Origin: Gordonia humi
Lineage (GTDB): Bacteria > Actinomycetota > Actinomycetes > Mycobacteriales > Mycobacteriaceae
NCBI RefSeq assembly: GCF_014197435.1
Contig: NZ_JACIFP010000001.1
Coordinates: forward strand, 3,286,001-3,350,000
Direction: 5' to 3'
DNA: 64,000 bases
Below are positions 25,324 to 35,002 of the stretch, piece after piece. The first letter of the stretch is position 1; each line of letters starts with the position of its first letter. The notes beneath the pieces are model-generated. The model was not told where the DNA came from. It did no database searches and saw nothing but the letters and a program-made list of their open reading frames with translations. Made by a program: the position numbers and the translations under genes.

Positions 25324-25417
25324 TGCGGGGTGTCCTTCGTCGAATTCGGGCGATGATTCACCGGCGAGTTTACCGGGGCGCGACCGTGGGCCTGCATCAC
25401 AGTCGGCGGCTCGCGTG

Positions 25418-26773
25418 TCAGTTGCGGCGGCCGCGGCCCGCGATGCCGCGCACGATCGAGCGCAGCTTGCCCACGCGCGGGCCGAGTTCCCGCTCGAAAC
25501 CGTGATCGGTGGGCTGATAGTAGTCCGCGCCCACCAGTCCGTCCGGCGGATACTGTTGGGGCAGAACACCGTCCGGATGATCGTGCGGGTACTTGTAGCC
25601 GACGGCGTTCCCCAGCTTCTTGGCGCCCGCATAGTGCCCGTCCCGCAGATGCGGGGGCACCGCGCCGACCTTGCCCGCCGAGATGTCCGCGACGGCCGCA
25701 CCGAGCCCCGAGGTGACGGCGCCGGACTTCGGTGCGGTCGCGAGATGGATCGTCGCCTGCGCCAGTGCGAGCTGCGCCTCCGGCATGCCGACCATCTGAA
25801 CGACGTGCCCGGCGGCGACGGCGGTCTGCAGCGCGGTGGGATCGGCCATGCCGATGTCCTCGCTCGCATGGATCATCAGACGCCGCGCGATGAACCGGGG
25901 GTCCTCCCCCGCCACGATCATCCGCGCCAGGTAGTGCAGAGCGGCGTCGACGTCGGATCCGCGAATCGATTTGATGAACGCGCTGGTCACATCGTAGTGC
26001 TGGTCGCCGGAGCGGTCGTAGCGGACGGCGGCGCGATCGATCGCGGCCTCCACGTCGGCGACGGAGACCACGGCGTCCGTCGCGCCGTCGGCGCTGGCCT
26101 CCAGCGCCGTCAGAGCGCGCCGGGCGTCGCCGCCGGACACCGCGACGAGGTGATCGAGGGCCTCCTCGGACAGTTCGACGGTGCCGTCGAGCCCGCGCGG
26201 ATCGGTCGTGGCCCGCCGCAGCAGCGTCTTCACATCGTCGTCGGTGAGCGAGCGCAGGTGCAGGACGAGCGACCGGGACAGGAGCGGCGCGACCACGGAG
26301 AACGACGGGTTCTCGGTGGTCGCGGCCACCAGCAGCACGATGCGGTTCTCGACGGCGTCGAGCAGTGCGTCCTGCTGAGTCTTGGAGAAGCGGTGCACCT
26401 CGTCGATGAACAGGACCGTCTGCTCGCCGCCGACCAGACGACGGCGAGCGGCGTCGATCACCGCGCGGACCTCCTTGACGCCGGCCGACAGCGCCGACAG
26501 CGCCTCGAAGCTGCCGCCGGTGGCCTGGCTGATCAGCGAGGCCATCGTCGTCTTGCCGGTACCGGGCGGGCCGTACAGCATCACCGAGGAGCCGCCGGAT
26601 CCGGCGATGAGCCGCCGCAACGGCGACCGCTCGCCCAGCAGATGGTCCTGCCCGACCACCTCGTCGAGCGAGGTGGGACGCATCCGGACGGCCAGCGGCG
26701 CGGACGGCGCGGGGGTCGTCGGCGCCGACCGACGTGCAGTTCCGACATCGTCGAAGAGGCTGTCCTCGGTCAC
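25418..26773 (-). CDS. rarA: Replication-associated recombination protein RarA
   Basis: An AAA+ ATPase of the RarA/MgsA/WRNIP1 family that acts at stalled forks and interacts with SSB. The 451 residues include Walker A GPPGTGKT at 68-75, Walker [10 protein letters not shown] at about 121-129, sensor 1 AATTENPSF, and the C-terminal tetramerisation domain with [21 protein letters not shown] and [15 protein letters not shown]. The start is GTG at 26773, seven bases after the kinase-like gene's stop. It matches Rv2559c in neighbourhood. Confidence 0.94.
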   Translation of the reverse strand: MTEDSLFDDVGTARRSAPTTPAPSAPLAVRMRPTSLDEVVGQDHLLGERSPLRRLIAGSGGSSVMLYGPPGTGKTTMASLISQATGGSFEALSALSAGVKEVRAVIDAARRRLVGGEQTVLFIDEVHRFSKTQQDALLDAVENRIVLLVAATTENPSFSVVAPLLSRSLVLHLRSLTDDDVKTLLRRATTDPRGLDGTVELSEEALDHLVAVSGGDARRALTALEASADGATDAVVSVADVEAAIDRAAVRYDRSGDQHYDVTSAFIKSIRGSDVDAALHYLARMIVAGEDPRFIARRLMIHASEDIGMADPTALQTAVAAGHVVQMVGMPEAQLALAQATIHLATAPKSGAVTSGLGAAVADISAGKVGAVPPHLRDGHYAGAKKLGNAVGYKYPHDHPDGVLPQQYPPDGLVGADYYQPTDHGFERELGPRVGKLRSIVRGIAGRGRRN

Positions 26774-26780
26774 CGGGAAC

Positions 26781-27932
26781 TCACTCGAACCAGAGGCGGC
26801 GCAGCGCCCGCTCCATGCTGCGGGCCACCTCGCCGACCACCTGGACGTCCTCGGCGCCGACCGAATCGTCGACCGTGTCCGCGAGATCGGCCCAGCGCAT
26901 GGTCACCACGCGCGGATCGGAGGTGTGCAGGGCCCAATCGTGTCCGGACGTGTCGGACTCGAGCATCCAGTAGGTGCCCAACCACGCCCAGAGGGTGCAC
27001 GCGGTGATCAGGCGTGTGTGCAGCGTCCGGTCGTCCGAGAGCGCGGGCCACAGCGGCGACGCCTCCGACCGCCAGGCGTCGATCAGCGCCGACTCCAGTT
27101 CCACGCGGCGAGTCGACGCCTGATCCGACAACGCGGCCGGGAACGTCGTCAGCGCATACGCGACGTCGAGTGCGGCATCGCGGAAGGCGCCCCACTCGTA
27201 GTCCATGAACTGCACGCCGTCGTCGTTGATCAGGATGTTCTCCGGACCGACGTCCGACGGACTGAACGCGCGGAACCGGCTGTCGCTGAACAGTTCGAGT
27301 CCCGCGGAGAGGACGTCGCCGAACTCGCCGGGGACGTCGATGCCCACCTCCGCGGCGACCTCGTCGGCGCGCCGCACCGAGGCCGCGGCCTCCCGACCGA
27401 TGCCCGCCGCGAGGGCGTCGGCGTCCGGGCGTCGGCCGCCGCGACCGGACACGCGCAGCAAGGCTCTGAAGTCGTCCTCGCCGCCGTAGGTGGCGGCGTG
27501 CATCCGACCGAGCGCCTGGCCCCACGCGCTGACACCGCGTCGGACCTCGTCGACGTCGGGTGAGGCGAGCTGGTCGAGCATGCCGCGACCGTTGCCGAGG
27601 TCGGTCAGGACCAGGATCCGCGTGTCGAGATCGGATGCCAGCAGTTGCGGTCCCGGCCGAGACGCGGTCGGGAGGGCGGTCGCGTAACGGTACGACGCGA
27701 TCTCGCGCAGCACCTGTGCGGACTCGGAGTTGTCGTCGAAGGCCTTCACCACCAGCGTCCGGTCCAGGGAGACGGGGTTGTCGGCGACCCGGACGCGCAG
27801 CACCGTGCTGCGTCCGGAGCCGCCGAGGTCTTCGGGGTCGTCGATGCGGACGGAGGCACCGGCTCGACGCGTCAGGATGTCCTGCGTCGCGTCGAGCACG
27901 GCATCGATCCGATCGTGTGCCACTAGGGTCAT
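26781..27932 (-). CDS. Aminoglycoside/choline-kinase-like phosphotransferase
   Basis: A 383-residue protein of the protein-kinase-like APH/choline kinase superfamily; substrate unknown. Lys63 in LVVKAF fits the ATP-binding Lys. The catalytic loop [12 protein letters not shown] (224-235) keeps the Asp (227) and Asn (232) of Brenner's motif but has Pro where the usual HxD His sits, and FMDYEWGAF (242-250) supplies the metal-binding Asp244. It lies between aspS (stop seven bases upstream) and rarA (start seven bases downstream), suggesting one transcript. Whether it is a true antibiotic-modifying enzyme cannot be said; a small-metabolite kinase is as likely. Confidence 0.75.
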   Translation of the reverse strand: MTLVAHDRIDAVLDATQDILTRRAGASVRIDDPEDLGGSGRSTVLRVRVADNPVSLDRTLVVKAFDDNSESAQVLREIASYRYATALPTASRPGPQLLASDLDTRILVLTDLGNGRGMLDQLASPDVDEVRRGVSAWGQALGRMHAATYGGEDDFRALLRVSGRGGRRPDADALAAGIGREAAASVRRADEVAAEVGIDVPGEFGDVLSAGLELFSDSRFRAFSPSDVGPENILINDDGVQFMDYEWGAFRDAALDVAYALTTFPAALSDQASTRRVELESALIDAWRSEASPLWPALSDDRTLHTRLITACTLWAWLGTYWMLESDTSGHDWALHTSDPRVVTMRWADLADTVDDSVGAEDVQVVGEVARSMERALRRLWFE

Positions 27933-27939
27933 GTTCAGA

Positions 27940-29757
27940 TCAGGCGCCGGACGCCTGTCCCTCCTGAGCTGCCACCGAGCTCTCGTCCCGCTTCTTGACG
28001 GCGGGTCTGGCGTCGATACCCGACTCCTTGCGCTGCGCCGCGGTGATCGGCGCGGGCGCATCGGTGAGCGGGTCGACGCCGCCGCCGGACTTCGGGAAGG
28101 CGATCACTTCGCGGATCGACGACTCGCCGGCGAGCAGCGAGGTGATGCGGTCCCAGCCGAAGGCGATGCCGCCGTGCGGCGGTGCGCCGTAGGCGAAGGC
28201 GTCCAGCAGGAAGCCGAACTTCTCCTGCGCCTCCTCTTCGCTGATGCCCATGATCGCGAAGACACGTTCCTGAACGTCACGTCGGTGGATGCGGATCGAT
28301 CCGCCGCCGATCTCGTTGCCGTTGCACACGATGTCGTAGGCGTAGGCGACGGCCGCGCCCGGATCGGCCTCGAGGTCCTCGAGACACTCCGGCTTGGGCG
28401 AGGTGAACGCGTGGTGCACGGCGGTCCAGGCTCCGGAGCCGACGGCGACGTCGCCCGCCTCCACGGCGTCGCCCGCCGGTTCGAACATCGGCGCGTCGAC
28501 GACCCAGGTGAACGCCCAGTCGCCGTCGTTGATGAGGCCGAGCTTGTTCGCGATCTCGCCGCGCGCGGCGCCCAGGAGCGCACGCGAGGACTTGACGGCG
28601 CCCGCCGCGAAGAAGATCGCGTCGCCGGGCCGCGCCCCGACGTGGGCGACGATGCCGTCGCGCTCGGCGTCGGAGATGTTCTTGGCGACCGGCCCGGTCA
28701 GCGAGCCGTCCTCCTGGACCAGGATGTAGGCCAGCCCCTTGGCGCCGCGCTGTTTGGCCCACTCCTGCCAGGCGTCGAGCTGGCGGCGCGGCTGCGAGGC
28801 GCCGCCCTCCATGACGACGGCGCCCACGTACGGAGCCTGGAACACGCGGAACGGCGAGTCGGCGAAGAACTCGGTGCACTCCACCAGCTCGATGCCGAAG
28901 CGGAGGTCGGGCTTGTCGGAGCCGTAGCGCGCCATGGCGTCCGCGTAGGTCATCCGCGGGATCGGGGTGGTGATCTCGTACCCGATCAGCTTCCACAGCG
29001 CCACCAGGATCTCCTCGGCGAGGGCGATCACGTCGTCCTCGTCGACGAAGCTCATCTCGATGTCGAGCTGGGTGAACTCGGGCTGGCGGTCTGCCCGGAA
29101 GTCCTCGTCGCGGTAGCAGCGCGCGATCTGGTAGTAGCGCTCCATACCCGCCACCATGAGCAGCTGCTTGAACAGCTGCGGGCTCTGCGGCAGAGCGTAG
29201 AAGCTGCCCGGCTGCAGGCGCGCGGGCACCAGGAAGTCGCGGGCGCCCTCGGGCGTCGAGCGGGTCAGCGTCGGGGTCTCGATCTCGACGAAGTCGTGAC
29301 CGCCGAGCACCTCGCGGGCCGCGGCGCTCACTTTGGAGCGCAGCCGGATCGCCTTGGCCGGACCCTCGCGTCGCAGATCGAGGTACCGGTGGCGCAGACG
29401 CGCCTCCTCGCCGGGCTGCTCGTCGAGCTGGAACGGCAGCGGCGCCGACTCGTTCAGGACGACGAGTTCACGGGCGTTGAGCTCGACGGCGCCGGACGCG
29501 AGGGCAGTGTTCTCGCTGCCGTCGGGACGGACCTCGATCTCGCCGGTCACCTGCACGCAGAACTCGGCACGGAGCTTATGGGCGGCCTCGGCCACCTTCT
29601 CGTCGCGGAACACCACCTGGACCAGGCCCGAGGAGTCGCGGAGGTCGATGAAGACGACCCCGCCGTGGTCGCGTCGACGAGCCACCCAACCGGCTACGGT
29701 GACAGTCTGCGAGGCGTTCTCGCGGCGCAACGATCCGGCGAAATGCGTGCGGAGCAC
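27940..29757 (-). CDS. aspS: Aspartyl-tRNA synthetase
   Basis: Charges tRNA-Asp; in actinobacteria lacking AsnRS this enzyme is often non-discriminating and also charges tRNA-Asn. The protein has 605 residues with an anticodon-binding OB domain ([20 protein letters not shown]), the class II core ([39 protein letters not shown]), a GAD insertion domain, and motif 3 (GIAFGWDRI). A charged tail ends the protein. The start is GTG at 29757 with AGGAAGGA upstream, giving the family's [12 protein letters not shown]-terminus. Confidence 0.97.
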   Translation of the reverse strand: MLRTHFAGSLRRENASQTVTVAGWVARRRDHGGVVFIDLRDSSGLVQVVFRDEKVAEAAHKLRAEFCVQVTGEIEVRPDGSENTALASGAVELNARELVVLNESAPLPFQLDEQPGEEARLRHRYLDLRREGPAKAIRLRSKVSAAAREVLGGHDFVEIETPTLTRSTPEGARDFLVPARLQPGSFYALPQSPQLFKQLLMVAGMERYYQIARCYRDEDFRADRQPEFTQLDIEMSFVDEDDVIALAEEILVALWKLIGYEITTPIPRMTYADAMARYGSDKPDLRFGIELVECTEFFADSPFRVFQAPYVGAVVMEGGASQPRRQLDAWQEWAKQRGAKGLAYILVQEDGSLTGPVAKNISDAERDGIVAHVGARPGDAIFFAAGAVKSSRALLGAARGEIANKLGLINDGDWAFTWVVDAPMFEPAGDAVEAGDVAVGSGAWTAVHHAFTSPKPECLEDLEADPGAAVAYAYDIVCNGNEIGGGSIRIHRRDVQERVFAIMGISEEEAQEKFGFLLDAFAYGAPPHGGIAFGWDRITSLLAGESSIREVIAFPKSGGGVDPLTDAPAPITAAQRKESGIDARPAVKKRDESSVAAQEGQASGA

Positions 29758-29876
29758 TGGGTTCCTTCCTGATAAGGACAAGATGATCTCGACCCAGTCT
29801 ACGGTCCGGTCCCGACAAAGCGACACCTGGATCGACTGTCTGTGCGACAGTCCCCCGATCCGCCGTGGGCACCGGA

Positions 29877-29882
29877 TATCGT
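29877..29882 (+). promoter_or_regulatory. Candidate -10 element of the metallopeptidase gene
   Basis: TATCGT fits TANNNT and ends six bases before the ATG at 29889, predicting a leaderless transcript. No Shine-Dalgarno sequence is present and no -35 is obvious. Confidence 0.4.
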
Positions 29883-29888
29883 GTTCGC

Positions 29889-30743
29889 ATGACTTTCCAG
29901 GGAAGCGGCCCGCTGAACACCGGCGGAGTCTCCGCGGGCGGCGGCGGAGGCGGTGGCGGCCGGATCGCGATGGGCGGCGGACTCGGTCTCGTCGTCACGA
30001 TCGTCGCGCTGCTGTTCGGCGTCAATCCCGGCGACATCATGGGCGGCGCGGACACGTCGTCGGGTCAGCAGGCGACCGGCGACCAGGCGGCCCTGCAGCA
30101 GCACATCGACGAGTGCACCGTCGAACTGGCCAACTCCGACGACGTGTGTCGGCTGGTGGCCACCAAGAACAGCCTGAACCAGGTGTGGCCGAAGCTGATG
30201 AACGGCTACACCGACGCCGACATGACCATCTTCTCCGGGGGCATCGACACCGGATGCGGTGCCGCGTCGTCGGCGATGGGCCCGTTCTACTGCCCCGCCG
30301 ACCAGACCGCGTACTTCGATCCGAGCTTCTTCTCCGAGCTCAAACGCATGGGCGGATCGGACGGTCCGCTCGCTCAGATGTACGTCGTCGCCCACGAGTA
30401 CGGCCACCACGTCGAGAATCTCACCGGCGTCCTCGCGAAAGGACAGCGGATGGGCAACGACGGTTCGGTCCGCATCGAGCTGCAGGCCGACTGCCTCGCG
30501 GGCGTGTGGGCCAACCACGCCGACGACGGCCCCGACGCCATGCTGGCTCCGCTGACCGACGACCAGATCGCGACCGTCATCCAGTCCGCGAAGGCCATCG
30601 GCGACGACACCATCCAGGGTGCCAACTCCAACCCCGAGGGCTGGACCCACGGCAGCGCGAAACAGCGCGTCCGCTGGTTCACCACCGGCTACGAGTCGGG
30701 CGACCCGAAGCGCTGCGACACGTTCGCGACCGACGACCTGTAA
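29889..30743 (+). CDS. Neutral zinc metallopeptidase (YpfJ/KPN_02809 family)
   Basis: A 284-residue membrane-anchored metallopeptidase resembling mycobacterial Rv2575. A glycine-rich N-terminus (residues 17-31) precedes one transmembrane helix at about 27-46. The zinc motif HEYGHH is at 169-174, with the third ligand probably Glu197 in ELQADCLAG. Cys pairs near 76/87 and 123/135 suggest an extracytoplasmic, disulfide-bonded catalytic domain. It is divergent from aspS. Substrates are unknown for the family. Confidence 0.85.
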   Translation: MTFQGSGPLNTGGVSAGGGGGGGGRIAMGGGLGLVVTIVALLFGVNPGDIMGGADTSSGQQATGDQAALQQHIDECTVELANSDDVCRLVATKNSLNQVWPKLMNGYTDADMTIFSGGIDTGCGAASSAMGPFYCPADQTAYFDPSFFSELKRMGGSDGPLAQMYVVAHEYGHHVENLTGVLAKGQRMGNDGSVRIELQADCLAGVWANHADDGPDAMLAPLTDDQIATVIQSAKAIGDDTIQGANSNPEGWTHGSAKQRVRWFTTGYESGDPKRCDTFATDDL

Positions 30744-30772
30744 GCTCGTTCATCTCCGCCAGTCGACGCGCC

Positions 30773-30787
30773 GCATCCGCGGCACCC
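30773..30787. repeat. GCATCCGCGGC repeat, upstream copy
   Basis: GCATCCGCGGCACCC lies in the 166-base gap before the frameshifted gene. The same 10-11 base core recurs directly at 31852 and 31871 and inverted at 31911-31920, on the far side of that gene. These four copies bracket it. Confidence 0.55.
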
Positions 30788-30909
30788 GCAGACGCCCGCG
30801 GCCGTCGGGAATGCCGCGCATGTCGGCGGAGCCCGCGAATGCCGGTGGTGCGACGACCCTGTGGACAACGCGGGTGCGCTTTTCGGGATTCGCGCGTGTA
30901 CTTCAGGCC

Positions 30910-31838
30910 ATGACATGGCCAGTAGATCGATACGGAATCATCCACCGTGACGTCGCTCTCGCGTCCGGTATCAGCGAACGCACGATCTCCGGCGCGCTGC
31001 GTCGTCACGAGATCCACGGCGTCGGACGCGGGAGGTACATCCCGACGCGGCCGCTGGCCGGTCGAGACGACGCCGCGGACCTCGTCTACATCGCGACGTG
31101 CATCGCGGCCGCGACGGGCGTCGGAAAGCCGGTGCTGAGCCACGACTCCGCGGCGGCCGTACACGGGTTGCCGACCCTCTTCCCCGACCGGACGCACGTC
31201 CACGTCACCAACGGACGCGACGGCGGCGGCACCAGGCGCGGGGCCGCATCGTGCACGCGGGACTGTTCGGCCCGGACGACGTGGTGGAGGTCGACGGGGT
31301 CGTCGTCACCAGCCTCGAACGCACCTGCGTCGACCTCGCGACCGCCCGTGACGATCTGCCCGAGGCGCTGACGGTGTTCGACGCCGCACTGCGCGCCGGT
31401 GCGAGCACCGAGGGGATGGAGAGGCACCTGCGCAGGAGCAAGCGCGGGGTCGCGATGGCTCGTCGCGCGTACTCGTTCGCCGATCCCCGAGCCGAATCGC
31501 CCGGCGAGTCGTGGAGCCGCGCGCAGATGATCGACGCCGCGCTGCCACTTCCCGACCTTCAGGTCGAGCACCTGCTCGGCTCGGGTCGTCTGGCGCGATG
31601 CGATTTCGGTGTCGACGGGGTCTTCGTCGGCGAGTTCGACGGCCTCGTCAAGTACCGTCGCGAGATGCGTCGGGGCGAACCGCCCGAGCAGGTGGTGATC
31701 CGGGAGAAGCTTCGCGAGGACGGCCTGCGCGCGCTCGGCCTCGACGTCGGACGGTGGATCTGGGACGACCTGCGCGCCGGCCGACTGGTCGCCAGACTCG
31801 AAGAGCGCTACGACAGGATCGGAATCCGATACGGCTGA
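30910..31838 (+). pseudogene. AbiEi-like HTH / DUF559 endonuclease-like gene with frameshift
   Basis: Two overlapping frames read as one protein of about 309 residues of the actinobacterial family that joins an AbiEi antitoxin-type N-terminal winged helix to a DUF559-like PD-(D/E)xK domain. The N-terminal part starts at 30910 (MTWPVDRYGIIHRDVALASG) and stays in frame to about 31239. The C-terminal part continues in another frame with GRIVHAGLFGPDDVVEVDG. One G missing from GGGG at 31240-31243 accounts for the shift; restoring it gives GTRRGGRIVHAG. The nuclease-like motif is CDFGVDGVFVGEFDGLVKY. The shift may be true decay or a homopolymer error. Family function in actinobacteria is unproven. 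Confidence 0.75.
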
Positions 31839-31851
31839 CCGCCGCGTCGGC

Positions 31852-31920
31852 GCATCCGCGGCCGCCACCGGCATCCGCGGCCTCCCCGACTGCCGCGGAA
31901 GCAGCCGGGAGCCGCGGATG
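31852..31920. terminator. Repeat-derived bidirectional hairpin between convergent genes
   Basis: GCATCCGCGGCC occurs directly at 31852 and 31871 (period 19). The second copy, extended as CATCCGCGGCCTCCC (31872-31886), is the inverse of GGGAGCCGCGGATG (31907-31920) with a single bulge. The stem ends at the hisS stop codon (31921) and lies 33 bases after the plus-strand stop, so it can serve both directions. Confidence 0.6.
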
Positions 31921-33186
31921 TCAGGAGTCGAGTCGGCGCTGGACCTCGGCGAGGACGTCGTCGAGCGCCACCGACTCCTGGGAGCCGTCGCCGAGGTCCT
32001 TGAGTTCGACGATCCGCTCGCCGAGCTCGCGTTCGCCGAGGACCAGGGCCAGGCGCGCGCCGGAGCGGTCGGCGGCCTTCATGGCGCCCTTGAGGGCGCG
32101 GTCGCCGTAGGCCAGGTCGACGGTGACACCCGCGTCGCGGAGACGACCGGCGATCGCGACCATCTCGGCCTTCGCGTCGTCGCCCAGCGGGACGCCGAAC
32201 ACCTGGACCCGTCCGGCGCCGGCCACCGAGACGCCCTCGGCCTGCAGCGCCAGAATCGTGCGGTCGACGCCGATGCCGAACCCGATTCCGGAGAGCTCCT
32301 GTTTCCCGCCGATCTGCTTCATCAGACCGTCGTAGCGGCCACCGCCGCCGATGCCCGACTGCGCGCCGAGCCCGTCGTGCACGAACTCGAAGGTCGTCTT
32401 GGTGTAGTAGTCCAGGCCGCGGACCAGACGCGGGTTGATCACGTACTCGACGCCGAGCCGGTCGAGGTGGCCGGTGACCTTCGCGAAGTGGTCGCGGGCC
32501 GACTCGCTGAGGTGATCGAGCATGAGCGGGGCGTCGGCGGTCATCGCCTTGATCTCGGGGCGCTTGTCGTCGAGCACACGCAGCGGATTGATGCGGGCGC
32601 GCTCGCGCGTGGCCTCGTCCAGGTCGAGCCCGAGCAGGAACTCCTGCAGCGCCTCCCGGTACTGCGGACGGCACGTGTCGTCGCCGAGCGAGGTCAGGTC
32701 GAGGCGGTAGCCGGTGAGTCCCAGCCGCTTGTAGCCCTCGTCGGCGATCGCGATCACCTCCGCGTCCAGCGCCGGATCGTCGACGCCGATCGCCTCGACG
32801 CCCACCTGCTGCAGCTGGCGGTAGCGACCCGCCTGGGGCCGCTCGTAGCGGAAGAACGGACCCGAGTAGCAGAGCTTCACCGGGAGCTGACCGCGGTCCA
32901 GACCGTGCTGGATCACCGCACGCATCACCCCGGCCGTCCCCTCCGGACGCAGCGTCACCGTGCGGCCGCCGCGGTCGGCGAAGGTGTACATCTCCTTGCT
33001 GACGACGTCGGTCGACTCGCCGACACCGCGCGCGAACAGCGCGGTCTCCTCGAAGATCGGCAGCTCGATGTGTCCGTAACCCGCCCGGTAGGCGGCGTCG
33101 GTCAGCGCGGACCGGACGGCGACGAAGTCCGCCGAGGCCGGCGGGAAATAGTCCGGAATGCCTTTCGGCGCGGAGAACTCGCTCAC
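31921..33186 (-). CDS. hisS: Histidyl-tRNA synthetase
   Basis: Charges tRNA-His. The 421-residue class II synthetase has [11 protein letters not shown] at the N-terminus, motif 2 [18 protein letters not shown], the histidine motifs [15 protein letters not shown] and [10 protein letters not shown], motif 3 [10 protein letters not shown], and a C-terminal anticodon-binding domain. The GTG start at 33186 overlaps the stop of the upstream hydrolase (GTGA), as in mycobacteria. Confidence 0.97.
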   Translation of the reverse strand: MSEFSAPKGIPDYFPPASADFVAVRSALTDAAYRAGYGHIELPIFEETALFARGVGESTDVVSKEMYTFADRGGRTVTLRPEGTAGVMRAVIQHGLDRGQLPVKLCYSGPFFRYERPQAGRYRQLQQVGVEAIGVDDPALDAEVIAIADEGYKRLGLTGYRLDLTSLGDDTCRPQYREALQEFLLGLDLDEATRERARINPLRVLDDKRPEIKAMTADAPLMLDHLSESARDHFAKVTGHLDRLGVEYVINPRLVRGLDYYTKTTFEFVHDGLGAQSGIGGGGRYDGLMKQIGGKQELSGIGFGIGVDRTILALQAEGVSVAGAGRVQVFGVPLGDDAKAEMVAIAGRLRDAGVTVDLAYGDRALKGAMKAADRSGARLALVLGERELGERIVELKDLGDGSQESVALDDVLAEVQRRLDS

Positions 33187-33893
33187 AGTCCGAAACGTCC
33201 CTTCTTCTTCACATCGGGCAGATCGACGAGGAACGGGTTCCCGGTGCGCTCGGCGCCGATCGTCGTCTGCGGTCCATGGCCGGGCAGGATCACCTGGTCG
33301 TCGTCGCGCGGCATCAGTCTGGCCGCGATGGAGTCGAGCAGCTGCTGGTGACTGCCGCCGGGCAGATCGGTGCGGCCGATCGAACCGTTGAACAGCACGT
33401 CGCCGGAGAAGCAGACCGAAACCGCTCTCCCGGTCTCCGGATCGACGGGCAGATCGGGGGTCAACAGGACGCTGCCGCGCGAATGCCCGGGTGCGTGGTC
33501 GACGGCCCACCGCACACCGGCCACCTCCACGTCCTCCCCGTCGACGAATTCGACCACTTTCTCCGGCTCGCGGAACTCCAGACCGGCGATCATCGACGAG
33601 AGGGCCGAACCGATGCCCATCCCCGGATCGGTCAGCATCGGACGATCGTCGGCGTGGATGTAGGCCGGGATCGAGTACTCGTCGGCCAACTCCTGCGCGT
33701 TCCAGGTGTGGTCGAGGTGACCGTGCGTCAGAAAGATCGCGACCGGGGTCAGCGAGTACTCGGCGAGCGCGGCGCGGACCTGCGGCGCCGCGTCCTGCCC
33801 CGGATCGATGACGACCGCTTCCGAACCGGGCCCGTCGGCCACGAGGTAGCAGTTGGTCTGGAAAGCCCCCGCGGCGAATCCCGCTATCAACAC
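33183..33893 (-). CDS. Metallo-beta-lactamase-fold hydrolase (glyoxalase II-like)
   Basis: A 236-residue protein with all metal motifs of the fold: THGHLDH at 56-62, [10 protein letters not shown] in the middle (third His), the FSGDVLF Asp, and the final His in LPGHGPQT. It resembles the hydrolase coupled to hisS in mycobacteria (Rv2581c), usually annotated as a glyoxalase II-like thioesterase. The GTG at 33893 ([15 protein letters not shown]) with AGGGA upstream is preferred; an in-frame ATG at 33953 is an alternative. The real thioester substrate is not known. Confidence 0.82.
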   Translation of the reverse strand: MLIAGFAAGAFQTNCYLVADGPGSEAVVIDPGQDAAPQVRAALAEYSLTPVAIFLTHGHLDHTWNAQELADEYSIPAYIHADDRPMLTDPGMGIGSALSSMIAGLEFREPEKVVEFVDGEDVEVAGVRWAVDHAPGHSRGSVLLTPDLPVDPETGRAVSVCFSGDVLFNGSIGRTDLPGGSHQQLLDSIAARLMPRDDDQVILPGHGPQTTIGAERTGNPFLVDLPDVKKKGRFGL

Positions 33894-33952
33894 TGCGCTG
33901 AAGTCCCTTCGATCGTCGGCACATTCGGTGTGCGTCGGACTCCATTGTCTCA

Positions 33953-33980
33953 TCGACCTCTCACGGCTCTGCGATAGCAT
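33953..33980 (+). promoter_or_regulatory. Candidate promoter of the cyclophilin-like gene
   Basis: TCGACC (33953-33958), a 16-base spacer and TAGCAT (33975-33980) lie about 60 bases before the GTG at 34040. A clear AGGAGGT precedes that start, so this transcript is led, unlike the other plus-strand genes. The assignment is inferred from box similarity. Confidence 0.35.
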
Positions 33981-34039
33981 GGGTCGCGCCGTGCGGACGA
34001 GACCGCCGACGGCACCCGCGTACAGGAGGTTCCACCAGC

Positions 34040-34975
34040 GTGTCGACCAACGAAGAGCGTCGCGAGGCCGCCCGCCGCAAGCTCGAAGAACGGCTGGAGC
34101 GCGAGAAGCAGGCCGCGAAGAAGCGGCGCCTCTCGATGATCGCCGCCGCAGGCGTCGTCGTCGTCGCCATCGCCGCGGTGGGCGGTTACTTCTGGTGGCG
34201 GTCGTGGGACAACGGTCGTCACGCCCAGTGCACGTACGCGGACGCCCCGTCCGACTTCAAAGCGCAGATCGATCGACTCACCCAGGCGTTGCCGCAGGCG
34301 CCCGCCGATCAGAAGGCAGAGGTCGAATCGCTCATCAAGCAGCTCAAGGACGGTTCGCAGAAGGAGCGCAAGTCGGCTAAGCCCGACGACCGCCCCCGCA
34401 ACTCCGGGACCGCGGATGTGACGTTCACGACCGACAAGGGCGACATCTCGATCGCCGTCGATCGCAGCACCGCCGCGTGCAATGCGAACGCGTTCCTCAC
34501 CCTGGCCTCCGCAGGCTATTACGACGACACCGGCTGCTCGCAGCTGTGGAACACCGAGAACATCCGCGGTCTGCAGTGCGGCGATCCGACCCTCACCGGT
34601 ATCGGGGCGCCCGGTTGGAGTTCGCCGGACGAGCCGCCGCACGGTCTGCGCACCGTCCCGATCGATCCGCAGACGGCCCAGATGGGCTCCCCCGACGCCG
34701 TCATCTATCCGCGCGGCACAGTGGCGATCGTCAACACCAACGCCGAGGACGGTTCCCGCACGAACACCGGCAGCGGCAACTTCATCATCTTCACCAAGGA
34801 TTCGAAGCTGACTCCGACTCTCGCCGTCGTCGGCAAGGTCGACCGGGACGGTATGAAGATCGTCGACCAGATCGCCGCGGGCGGCATCGCTCCGGGACCG
34901 GGATCCACGGCGACCAACGGCCTGCCGAAGACTCAGCTGAACATCACGAAGGCGTCGGTCAGCGACGACGACTGA
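34040..34975 (+). CDS. Membrane-anchored cyclophilin-like protein
   Basis: A 311-residue homologue by position and layout of mycobacterial PpiB (Rv2582): a charged cytoplasmic N-terminus with an RxxAR-type helix, one transmembrane helix at about 31-52, a linker, and a cyclophilin domain at about 125-308. The active-site region is altered. Where active cyclophilins have FHR and a catalytic Arg, this reads CSQ (166-168), and the QFF segment reads GNFIIF. It may therefore be a chaperone-like or degenerate member rather than an efficient prolyl isomerase. The GTG start at 34040 has AGGAGGT upstream. Confidence 0.82.
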   Translation: MSTNEERREAARRKLEERLEREKQAAKKRRLSMIAAAGVVVVAIAAVGGYFWWRSWDNGRHAQCTYADAPSDFKAQIDRLTQALPQAPADQKAEVESLIKQLKDGSQKERKSAKPDDRPRNSGTADVTFTTDKGDISIAVDRSTAACNANAFLTLASAGYYDDTGCSQLWNTENIRGLQCGDPTLTGIGAPGWSSPDEPPHGLRTVPIDPQTAQMGSPDAVIYPRGTVAIVNTNAEDGSRTNTGSGNFIIFTKDSKLTPTLAVVGKVDRDGMKIVDQIAAGGIAPGPGSTATNGLPKTQLNITKASVSDDD

Positions 34976-35002
34976 GCCCGCACCCGTGTGCCGGGGCGCG
35001 GC

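Noticed and set aside
22657-25869. alaS frame open to 25869, a possible N-terminal extension of about 180 residues
   Set aside because: The extension lies opposite and within the rarA gene and has no conserved sequence; the GTG at 25323 with a ribosome site gives the family N-terminus.
26781-27932. Aminoglycoside resistance gene
   Set aside because: Only superfamily-level similarity with an altered catalytic motif and a housekeeping context; resistance cannot be claimed.
30910-31371. A free-standing AbiEi antitoxin with a separate downstream nuclease gene
   Set aside because: The two frames overlap without an independent start or ribosome site for the second, and a one-base correction gives a single known-type protein.
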